Source: Rotaria sp. Silwood1 (Eukaryota > Rotifera > Eurotatoria > Philodinida > Philodinidae). Taken from it: a DNA stretch of 64,000 bases. This document shows positions 45,284 to 56,486 of this stretch, piece by piece. Where the stretch lies: assembly GCA_905250075.1 (NCBI GenBank), contig CAJNOP010000044.1, forward strand, positions 1,254,932 to 1,318,931, read 5' to 3'. The notes under the pieces were generated by a model that was given only the letters and a program-made list of their open reading frames with translations, did no database searches and was not told the DNA's origin. Both the position numbers and the translations under genes were made by a program. Position 1 is the stretch's first letter; each line of letters opens with the position of its first letter.

Positions 45284-45648
45284 TAGGGATGCACCAGTCC
45301 TATAAAGTCGATATCAAAGATGAACGATTTTTGATATCTAAAACCCCCCAGTTCTTCAGGTCACTTATAGTCAATTTTGATTAGGCTAGCCAACGCTACC
45401 ATCGAACTTTACAAAACTAGATGAAAAGAAAAAAGGACTGGGGGGCGACTGGTCAAAACTCGGAATTTTTCGGTTGTTTTACCAGTCCTCCCCAGTCCTT
45501 TTTTCTTTTCATCTAGTTTTGTAAAGTTCGATGGTAGCGTTGGCTAGCCTACTCAAAATTGACTATAAATGACCTGAAGGACTGGAGGTTTTAGATACCA
45601 AAAAACGTTCATCTTTGATATCGACTTTATAGGACTGGTGTATCCCTA
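45284..45648. mobile_element. 365-bp foldback hAT-like MITE with 8-bp target duplication
   Basis: The element starts TAGGGATGCACCAGTCC and ends in the inverted form GGACTGGTGTATCCCTA. Each arm is about 163 bases and the two are roughly 94% complementary, meeting at a short loop near 45450-45490. It is flanked by direct repeats ACTGAAAG at 45276-45283 and 45649-45656. An 8-bp duplication and TAGGG/CAGGG-type ends are hallmarks of hAT elements. It is non-coding and lies between the convergent 3' ends of the MARCH6-like and SLC16-like genes. Confidence 0.92.
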
Positions 45649-45801
45649 ACTGAAAGCAAGGTATACTTTAATGAGATTCAAAATAAAGAGGAAACATGTG
45701 AAGTAATATTTGTGTGCTTAAGATCACCGTAATAGAGAAAAATTTATATATGTATGTTCAATGTATATATATATATTGGAATGATTATTCTTCATTTAAT
45801 C

Positions 45802-48544
45802 TCATCCGAGATTATCTGACGTAACAATCGTCGTATTCTTTTTCACCGTCGTCTTATTTTTTGTATGTTTTTCTCGTTTATATAAACATTGAAGTATATA
45901 TAGAATAATTGTAACACCACCGGACAAACCCATAAATACTCCAGCTAAAATTAATGATGCTTTATATCCATAATGTTCAGCAATCCAACCTAAAGAAGAA
46001 AAACAAATCAAATTATATTTTGTAGTGTTAATTTAACTTTTAATTCTTTATTTTTCTTACCTCCTAAAACAGGTCCAAATAAAGATGATAAACCTTGTCC
46101 AAGTAAAATAAGTCCATAAGCTGATGTTAATAATTCTAAACCCCACATATTTGCTAATATAATAGATGTTAATGCATAATTTGCTGATACTGAAAGCCCA
46201 AAAAGAAGAATTATCATAATTAATGCAGTATATGAATAAGCAACAAATGGTATAAGACAACTTGCAATACTACAAAGTATTGCACCAATATTATAAAGAA
46301 TTAATTCATCAATAAATGAATAATTTGCCAAAAAACCAAAAAAAAGTTGTCCAAAAAATTGACCTATACCAAGTATTGTAACCAACATAGTCATTTGTTT
46401 TTTTGAATAACCAATAACTGTTTCTCCATAATCGACTAGAAAAAGAAAAATCTTTTTTTTTTATTTTTGTTTTTTTATTTTTACCTGGAAATAAATAAAT
46501 TAAATCATAACATAAATAAAATAGAAATTGTGAAATAAATATTAATACATAACGATAATCACGAAATAATTGTAAACCTAACATACGACGTAATGTATGA
46601 AGAAATGTTAAACCTTTACGATAAAATAATAATCGATGATATCGATGATGATGTATTGAACCATTTTCATCTTCAGATTCTGATGATGAACTTGTAATTG
46701 ATGTTGCCGATTCTTCATAAAAATATGGTTGAATTAAATCTGGACAACTTGTTGCTGATAATGTTGGTGGTTTATTAGGTAATTTTCTTGGTACATTACC
46801 AGGATAAAAAATATCTTTTTGATTTATTGGTTGATAATAAACTTGTAATAAGTGTTGTGTTTGTTTATTTGGTGCAAGAGAACGAAAACGAATTGAAGGA
46901 TGTCGAGATAAAACATTCTCTTTATTTGATGTTGGTATTAAATCAATACATTCTATATTGAAAAAAAAAGAAAGAAATTATGTCATTATAAACCACATCG
47001 AAATGTGGTGTACTCACCTGGTTTTATTATTGTTTCTTTTTTATTAGGTATTTCCTCGGATGGTGTTTGAGATAACACTCCATTTTGTTTTTGTTCGTTT
47101 CCGACAAGTATTTGTTGATCCTGTCCATGTTGATGACTACGATGAGATAATGGATTTGTTTTATCTGTTAATGTATTTGTATTTTGATTTGGAATCGTCA
47201 ATGTATTATTTCGATCTTTTGATTTATTCGATATTAAATATCGAAAATTAGGTATACGAAATAATTTTGAATTCGTTCCTGTTTCTCCTTGTTTTTTCGT
47301 TATTTTTTTCCATCGTTCATTAATAAATGTCATATCATTAAAAATTTTTTCTCGAAATGTTATGATATCAATTTTTAGACTATTATCATATTGAATATCA
47401 GTTATATCATCTGCAGAATATGAATCAAATAAATCTGATTCATTTGCAATTGATATTGAATCATTATCATCATTAACAACTGTTGATAAACGTTCATTAT
47501 TTGATAATGATATACTAACATTTTGATTTGCTTGACGTAATGCACGTTGTTTATCCATTTCATGGACAAAACGTTGTAATTTTTCAATTGATGTCATACA
47601 TGATGGTGGTAAACGTTTATCATTCAATGTATGATGATAATTTTTATTTTTACGTTGAAATTCAAATTCAGCAGGACGAAAAAGTGTTCCAAATAGAACA
47701 ATTGTAAATAAAACACCGGATAAAAATAATATTGTTTCTTTCCAATCACCATAATAGTCATTTAATACATGAATTAATTGAGCAACAACAGCATTTCCAA
47801 TACCTAAAAATTAATAAATAATTATGAGTTGTTTTTTTTTCAAAAATCATTTTCGTATTACAAACCAGTTCCACCAACAGCAACAGCTGTTGCTATAGCA
47901 CGATTTTCATCAAAATAATGTGCTACAATAACAACTGCTGGAACATAAACACACGATAAACCAATACCTATATCGATATATAAATTAAGAATAAAAAAGA
48001 AAATTCATTATTGATTAAATATTTTCTTACCACAAGTTATTCCAATACCCATGAGTGCACCAATAAAATTACCAAAGTATGCAGCAACAAATAGACCAAT
48101 AGAACAAAGAAGACCACCTAACATTGTCATAATACGACATCCAACTTTATTCACCATTGCACTACATAATGGTGCTAATAAAAGTGGTAAACTAGCAAAT
48201 AATGATGCAATTATACCAACAGTATGTAATTCAAGATTAAGATCATCTTTAATTAAATGCATAAGCATACCAAATGAAAATAAAAGTCCATCGGCAACAA
48301 AATGAATACAAAATGAACCAAATACAATTACCCATCGCCATGATGTTGTACGACGAATAACAGTTCGAGATGATGAACTATCAGTTGTATTTGATACATG
48401 ACGTTGTCGACGTTTTTGTCTACCTGTACATATTGGCACTAATTGGAAAGATGGTGATGATGATGATGCTTTAGATAGAGGTGGTGGTGGTGATGATGGT
48501 GTTTGTAATGAATCATCAGATAACATATTGTTAATTGTATCCAT
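45802..48544 (-). CDS. Major facilitator transporter, monocarboxylate-transporter-like (SLC16 type)
   Basis: A 12-segment membrane transporter. Six exons (48544-48031, 47967-47866, 47803-47018, 46952-46485, 46435-46061, 45989-45802) give 810 residues, far more than the usual 450-550. The first half has a Ser/Pro-rich N-terminus and then WRWVIVFGSFCIHFVADGLL, LFASLPLLLAPLCSAMVNKV and CRIMTMLGGLLCSIGLFVAA. The SLC16-like stretch after segment 4 reads VIVAHYFDENRAIATAVAVG. A cytoplasmic loop of about 350 hydrophilic residues separates segments 6 and 7. The second half holds FRDYRYVLIFISQFLFYLCY, TMLVTILGIGQFFGQLFFGF, MWGLELLTSAYGLILLGQGL and GWIAEHYGYKASLILAGVFM. The classical first-segment motif DGGWGWVV is replaced by TTSWRWVIV. 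Substrate cannot be predicted; it may be a carboxylate or a SLC16-related orphan. Confidence 0.85.
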
Positions 48545-51500
48545 TTTAATAGTTTGTTAATCATGCAGCAATTTTCTTTTTGAAAGAAAATTTGTTTAAG
48601 TTTGTTGAACAATGAAGTATAATCAATAAAATGATAGTCCGATGAATTTTTTTTAACAATTAAAAAATAATGAATCGAAGTTGCCATGCACCTCGACGGT
48701 GCTATTTATATATTTGTCTAAAATTATTACTATTTATTATGATTGTAATACAGTAAAAAACATTTTTCTAGCCTAAGCAGATACGAATAAAAAGAAGAAC
48801 GCATAAAGGCGTCATTAATGCTGTCTGTTTTATAAAAAAAAAAAAAAGAAAAAGAACCATTTTGTTCGTAGTTGTAAACAATAATAGCAACATCACATGA
48901 TAAGATCACAGGGGAAAACACGCGAAGGAAGGCAAAATCTATCGGTCTAGCAAAGAGTACAAGCAAGAAAAAATCAAACAAGCATATCGATTTGTTATTT
49001 TCGCTTTCATTTGCAAGTGTTCGCATAGTAAAAAAGAAATACAATGTATATTTTTCTGTTGTTGTCTTCTTTTTGATTCGCTAACAAGGATAACAAAAAC
49101 AGTAAATGAATAATATAACAAAAAAAAAAGGATTTATCAAATTCATTCACGCAGATAAGAAGAATATTTATTTTTTTAGCAAAACATATCCAATTGATTT
49201 GCTCGGAAACTTATATAAAATAAATGGAACAATAAAATAATAACAAAATTAAATGAAAAAAATTTTCTTAGAGATTTGATATATTATTAATATAGCAAAC
49301 ATTCAATTTAATTAAAATGAAAAATATCAATGAAACAAAAAAAAAACAGGAATGTCATTATTATTCGATCGAGCATGAAATTTTATTTTTATTAATTTCC
49401 GAACTCGAATATACTCCATTACAAGTGAATTAATTCAAAAAAACATAGAATTGTTAGTGAATTGATCACTATCTAATTTACAATACGAATTTTGCTCTTA
49501 CCTACTATTGTTAATGATTTGGCTATTTATATGAAAATCATTACACATTGAACCAGAATACATATTGTCGACGCTAACTTCTATTATATATGTATGTTAT
49601 AGACAACATTAGAATTCTAATATTCACTAGAGACTCATCAATCAGGACTAGAGCTTCATTTATGTCTGAGCTCAATTAGAAATAGATTAGAAACAAGCTC
49701 ATGCAATCGTATGCTTTACTAAAACTAGAATGAAATAACAAAAAAAAAAGAGAAATCTATAGTTGATAGGGGTCGTGCCGATAAGTAGGGTAAATATAAA
49801 TCTAGTCGGGACAATTTAATAAAAAACATGTCTGCATGACATTCAATAACCGGTCGCGCTTGCAGCTGTAGGCGGAAGTACACTACAAAATTATATTTGT
49901 GTAAAAGAAAAATAGAATTCCTTTTTTTCTTTTTCTTTTTTTGTTCAAAACAATGTCATACGATACGAGGTGTTTAAGATAAATATGAGTGGATAGATAA
50001 AAAAAGTTTTTTTTTTTTGTTAATTGTTTCTTGAAATGGAAAAATATTGTTGAACAAAAACAAATATTTATTATATTCAGATTTTTATTTTTTGATGCGA
50101 TGGATTTATAACTAATAGAATTCTAATTTAGCCTACTACATATATGGTGAAATGTTGAAATTATCTAACAAGAAAATCATTTTGTGTATATTTCTAAAAC
50201 TAGATAAGATAGAATGATTTGATTTTTGTCAGATTATATGCCGTAATATCTAGTCTACTAATCAAAAACATTATATTAATCTATTGATCTCTTTATTTTT
50301 TATTTTTTATTTTTTTATTGACAATACAATCACAGCATGTCGTTTTTTATCTTTTCAAAAATATCGAACTATTTATATTAGCAAACTGCTGCTGGTCTAG
50401 TCAACGTTGAAATTTTCTTGAAAAAACATAATTCAATACTAACCTATATTAGAAATATGTCTACATTAATCACAGCTAAACTTTCCTATATGATTTGATT
50501 TATGCATTAAAAGTAATATAAACAAAAAAAAAATTGTTTTCATAGGAGTAAATTTTTTTAGCAGAATTTTTTTTTCCAAATAAAGGTCTTATATTCGAAA
50601 TCAAGACCATTTATGTCATTGAAATTATATACGTTTGCTACGTTATCTATAACAGGAGTTAAAAGCTTATCATAGTTTCAATAACAGTATGGATTATGTA
50701 TTTGAGCAAATAACAATGTATCAAAGGAAACTTAACATAGGACATTGTTCTAAATTTCATGTTCTTTCAACAAAAATGTGACCCGTCAAAATTAGTTATG
50801 TATTTAATGAGATCTATGCTTCGACTATTGTAGACACTACAGTAAGCTTTTAACTCTTGATATATATATATAATTAAACGAGGGTATATAACTTAAATGA
50901 TTTAAAAGATTTTGATTTCGAATACAAGAGTTATTATATATTGCAAAAATTCTCTCAGAAACCTACCTTAATAAAAAAAATTTTTATATATCTTCTTTAA
51001 TACATGAATGGCATTATACAAGAAGAACTATCTGTGTATTAATGTAGACCAACATGAAATATCTATTCAAATATAATAATTCATGCAATCAGTAATACTC
51101 TTTCAATTAATGTATTGAATAATAAAACTAACTACTCGTTCTATAAAGAAAATGTTTTTTTTTGTTTTCTTCTTTATTGGAAATTTCCAATATAGGTTAA
51201 AAAAAAACATTGCATTTAAAAGCATACTCAATGACAAATTACAATAAGAAGTACTTCTTACTTAAAGTACGATTTGTTCTATTGAATTATGTATTGTAAA
51301 GAAAATTTTAACCTTGAGGTGACACGCAGCATTTTGCAAATATAAATGGTTTGATAATTTTGAAAAGATGAAAAATAGCATGCTGTGATTGTATCGTCAG
51401 TAAAAATAAATAAATAAATAAAGAGATCATATGGATTAGCGTAAAATTTTTTTACTAGTTGACTAGAGATTTTGATATATAATCTTACAAAAATCAGATC

Positions 51501-52509
51501 AATCTAGTTTATCTAGTCTTAGAAACATAAATAAAATAAAATAATCTTCTAAGTAGATAATTGTGATAGCCATTATATATTTATATTGAAATCGAAAATA
51601 TTTTATTTATTACAGAAAACTATTATTTGATAATGAAATATTGTTGAAAATGATTGAAGCTGTACGGTATTCATTTATTACCATACTATATATTTTTCTT
51701 TTATAATCTGAAAAAAAAATGCGAATAGAATTTTTTTTTTTTATAAAGATTTTACCCATCTTGTTTCCATTGTTATTTTTCGCGAGATGACAAAAAAAGA
51801 CAGAGAGAAAAAAAAAAGTTCCATGATATAAGACCGAAAGAAATAGATGTAGAAAAATAGCCATAATATTTCTATAGAATAAAGCAACAAGATATTGAAG
51901 TCTGATGTAGCATCTGACATAAATCTTAAGGAATGTACGTAGTACTGTCGTACAATGAACTAAAAGTTTGATAAAACAAACTAAAATTTTCACAATGAAA
52001 ATTTTCATTTCCTGTATAGATAGTAGATGAACATCGAGGTATACATTAATCTAAATGAACAATAGATGTTAACCACGAACAAACAATCAATATGAAATAT
52101 TACACAGACAAAAAAACAAAAATAAAAATTTTCATAGGCAAAATTTCAATTGTTACGAGAACTTTTAGTTTCTTATATTATAGTACAAATCAAGAAGGAA
52201 ACAAAACAAAGAACATTTTGACAAATAAAAGGCATAGAAAGTTCGCAATAGAAACAAGAAATGAAAATACATAAAATTTTGTAAGATGTATGTATGCAAA
52301 TTATATAACCGGTGTGAAAAACATACTTGTTTTTCAAATTCAATTAAGTAATTACATAAAAAAGAAAAGAGTTTGATTTATATATTTAAAAAGAACAAGC
52401 AAGAATTTTTTTTGTTAACGAAAGACTACTAGTAATGATGATAATGAATAGATGTAACACATAAGAAAAACCAAACAAAAAACAAAAACAAAAAAAAAGA
52501 AATCATAAA
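48545..52509. other. Long gene-free AT-rich stretch
   Basis: About 4 kb with no supported gene. It contains poly-A and poly-T runs and a less AT-rich patch at 49760-49880. A 132-codon minus-strand open frame at 51610-52008 is hydrophobic and lysine-rich at the end, without motif or splice partners. The region begins with the 5' flank of the transporter and ends with the 3' flank of the SMSr-like gene. Confidence 0.45.
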
Positions 52510-55090
52510 TCAATCTGTCGGATATCGAACTTTATCAAACCAACTATTGAGCGTCGTACGTGCTTGTTTGATAAAACCTGGTAAGCAATATTCATTTGGT
52601 AGTGCTTGTTTTACATTTTCTTCAAAATAAGAAAAAAATGGAAACCATATTCTCATTCGATTTTTATCTCGTTGGAAATATGTTCGATTATTAGCAAGAC
52701 TAAATAAATAATTCTCTTTTATTTTACTTCTTGTTAAAAAAATAAATCTTACGTATGATAATAAATAAATAAACGAGAACTAAGTACCCATGCAACAAGA
52801 ATATCAATTGAATAATGTTGATGACCAGCCAAAATAAAAAACATACCAGTTAATGCCATTATCCAACTGAGAAAATGAAGTAGACGATATGAACGTGGTG
52901 AATCTTTAAAAAAAAGAAAATTTTAATTCTTTACATTTTCTTTTTAATTTCAAATATATTACATATTGTAAATTTATATCGATTCTAGAACTTTGAAAAT
53001 GTATTCAAATAGAAAATGACAGTTCCGATTCGGAATCATTCATTCTTATTTTTCATATCCTTATTATCTCTTTCAATTCAAATGTTCTGAATTTCCTTCT
53101 AATCTCCGTATTTAAAATCCTATTAATATAGAAATTTATTGTACAATTAAAATAATTGAATTTCATTAAAATTTTTAATAAATATTGAATCTCTTGTTTT
53201 GAATATTTGAAAAATTCAATATCAAAAATTTTTTTTTATCTATTTGTTTAATGATCAAGGAAAATTTTGTTTTTTTTTTATTTCAAAATACATACATTCG
53301 TTGATAAAATGTGTAGCAAGGATAAGTGTACATGTATGACCACTATATAAATAATCACCACAGGTTTTAACACCAAATGATGACATTCCCTGACCAAGAA
53401 AAATTAAATTGGCTTTTTTTAAACGAGCACCAAAACTACTGAATCTCTATTTATGAAAAAATACAAAATATGACAAAAAAAATATACATATATATATAAA
53501 TCTTTCAATATTTCAAACCTCAGGTCGACAATCAGTGATTTCTGTAGCAACTGGTAATGATGTAAAAACTAGTGTAAGACTTCGAAGAAAATATAATGCA
53601 GCTGCTATTGCAAATAAACGACGAAGTATGATCAGCCTAAAATATAAAGAAAAAAAACAAAATTCTTGTTTTGTTTTTGTTTTCTCTTTCTTATTTAAAT
53701 TCAATTATCAAACATTAATATTTATGTAAGTATTTGTTATTAAACCGCACCAAAACTAAAGTCAGTATCCTAGTGTCTTATTATTGTTGTATTTATTGAA
53801 CTCAATTACTTACCATTAATTATAATATCATACTACTATAATTTAAATAATCTTATAGATAAATGAAAAATATATATTTTAAGATAAATATGTATATATT
53901 TACCTATGTCGATGAAGAATAATAATTGTTATAAGTGTAGCCATTTCAATAACAATAATTTTTTCTGTAACAGAAAATGCCCATGGTATTTGTTTAACAT
54001 TATCAAGTACAAGATCGGGTAATGGTGGAAAATTTCTTGGATCTGGCAAACGTTCATCAACAATAGTTATCATAAATGAACAAAAATATAAAGTACAAAA
54101 AGCAAGAAGAAATGCTGATAAAGTCTTTTTTCTATCAGAACGCATTGAACTAACAAAACAACAACCAGCTATTGGTTGATCTTCAATTTGATCAGATGGT
54201 GTATGATGTAAATTTAATAATGTATTCGTTGTACGTTGTGGTGTTGTTGTTGTTGCTGTTGTTGTTGCTGTTGTTGTTGTTGATGATGTTAGTGGAAGAA
54301 GATTTACAGATGTATTTGATGTTGATACACTACGAGAAGTTCTTCGTTGATATTGTTGATGATTTTTTGTACGTGTTATAGTTGAAGGTGAACGTTCAAG
54401 AATCATTGCTGATGGTGTTACTGTTTGAGTTTGATTTGTTGATAATGGGACAGAAAGATTTTGTTGTTGTTGTTGTTGTTGTTGTTGATTTTGATTTTGA
54501 TTGATTTGTATTGTTGTATGTGTTACTGATGGTGTTGTTGTTGATGATGATGATGTAAATGATGTTTGGGATTGTGTTGATGGCATTGGCGATGATGAAA
54601 ATTGTAATGGAGGTGATGTTGGTCGAATTTGTATTACTGGTTGAACAGGTCGTAATGATATAGATGTTTGTAATGATGATGAAGCTAAATGAGGTGATGG
54701 TGTAAGTGGTAGAGATTGTGATTGTTGTTGTATTGATTGTCTTTGTGTCCATAAATGATAATTACTTGAATAAAATTGTTGTAATTTTTTAATTTGTAAC
54801 CATAATTCATGATTTTTATTTGTACCTTTTAATTGTAAAACATCATCTTCGTTTAAATTCATTAAACGTTGTCCATTCATACGATGTTGATGACAAATTA
54901 AATCAATACAATCATTTAAATCATGCTCTATAAGCCATTCTTCAACTTGTTTTATTGACCATGTACATGGATTTGATGGTATTAATGATGATGTTAAATA
55001 TGATGATGGAGGTGAAGAATGTAAAGTATTGGATGGTATTATATTATTTGTTAATTGATGGGAATTAACAGATGGTGTTGAAATGAGCAT
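52510..55090 (-). CDS. SMSr / SAMD8-type ceramide phosphoethanolamine synthase (SAM plus PAP2_C)
   Basis: Enzymes of this family transfer a phospho-head-group to ceramide in the ER. Five exons (55090-53904, 53636-53519, 53446-53296, 52903-52753, 52699-52510) give 598 residues. A SAM domain opens the protein (TWSIKQVEEWLIEHDLNDCI, then NEDDVLQLKGT). A long linker of Ser, Thr and Gln includes a poly-Gln run near 54460-54490. The membrane part has LCTLYFCSFMITIVDERLPD, PPLPDLVLDNVKQIPWAFSV and RRLFAIAAALYFLRSLTLVF. The LPP/SMS motifs are CGDYLYSGHT (first catalytic His) and GHQHYSID (second His and Asp), so the triad is intact; vertebrates have HDHY where this has HQHY. The start at 55090 is chosen because a TTTATTTAG acceptor lies 22 bases upstream. 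An open frame to 55240 would add a hydrophobic leader before the SAM domain and is less likely. A decayed paralogue lies directly upstream. Confidence 0.93.
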
Positions 55091-56486
55091 GATTTTAGAT
55101 GATATTTTGTTTCTAAATAAAAATGATAAGATTCGTTTTATATAGATCATTATGATTAAAATAGTTAACCATATGATTGAGCTATATAGAAATAGAATAA
55201 GACTATGATTAAATATGAAAGAGCAGAAAAATCTACACAATACGTCTCATTTATCTTCTGTCAAATTATATGGAAAGAAAAAATGCCAATGTTTGATTAA
55301 AATGTCACAAAAAAAAAACCTAGGGACTGAGAGAAACAGAGAGAAAGATCTCATAAATTGATGATGGATGATACTGAAATTCATTAATAAAAATCATATT
55401 TAATTTCTTACGGAATATTTGTTTTTTTTTTTTTTGTGAAATTTTTGAGGTAAATAATTTGTCACGAGAGGAAAAAATTATCTACATAGATTTTTTTCTT
55501 ATTTATGTAGTTGAATTTTAACTACATTGGACATGCAATGAGGTTTGGATAGAGTAGAACGAGTAATTGATGTTGACACTTGTTCTTGCATTAAATGGTA
55601 AAGCTTCAATGCTTATACGCGTGCGTTTTTCTTTTGTGCTTAACCTATGCTATAACTCGCTCTCTTCTTTGCTGTTTTGTTACCTTTTTCTACATAGATT
55701 ATTTAACTCCGACAGTCGATGTGACAATGTCATCGATATTAATCAACTTGATCGAAAGAGATGACGAGAGCTTCAATTTCTACACTGATTAATGATAAAA
55801 AAAAAGAAAGAAAATCTGACAAGAAAAAAAAAATTACTAATATTCTTTCTACACATAGATTAACATTGTCTTACAAAAATTAAACAATCGAAAAAAAAAA
55901 AAACATAATTTATTATTCAGTAATACATGTCATGTTTTCTAATACCTGATAATAAAATAGACATGGACTGAAAATATTTTATTTCTATTCGAAAAGAAAG
56001 TCAATATAAGTCAATCTATTACTAAATAAAGTGTGGCCAGTATTTACAAACCGACCTTCGACTCTATCTCAAATGACAAATAAAGGTACTCGTTTTAAAA
56101 GAAAAAAAAAGCACGCATCTTGATTTACTTATCTTTCTTCTTCTTCTTTTTTTTTCTCCTATTTGACATACCGTGTCTTTTATCAGATTGTTATTTTAAC
56201 GTCGTCATTTGACGATTATCTAAAAAACAGAATATATTATCTATTTAAATTCAAGAAAAAAAAAAAAAAAAAGATGAAACATATAACTGCACTGATACGG
56301 AAGAAAAAATAATATTGCACTTAAAAGAAAACAAAAAAAAAAGATTGTAAAACAAATTAAGCGTTCAATATTATTTAATAACAAATTTTCATTTATCTTT
56401 TTAATATATAAATATTTCAAAAGACAAAAAAAAAAAATAAATAAATAAACTTCAAGTTCATTATTTCTTTATGTTTATGAGAAAAT
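55091..56486. other. Interval between the SMSr-like gene and its decayed copy
   Basis: No supported gene. Homopolymer A runs are common. The two overlapping frames at 55567-55792 show no family motif. Confidence 0.45.

Noticed and set aside
51610..52008. 132-codon open frame on the minus strand
   Set aside because: Hydrophobic, no recognised domain, no conserved neighbours or splice signals; treated as chance in AT-rich DNA.
54172..54752. Open frames rich in Leu, Thr or Ile overlapping the SMSr-like linker
   Set aside because: They are other-frame shadows of the Ser/Thr/Gln-rich linker with its triplet repeats.
53900..55240. Upstream start giving a hydrophobic leader before the SAM domain of the SMSr-like gene
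   Set aside because: A strong T-rich AG lies between the leader and the SAM domain, and family members begin near the SAM domain without such a segment.
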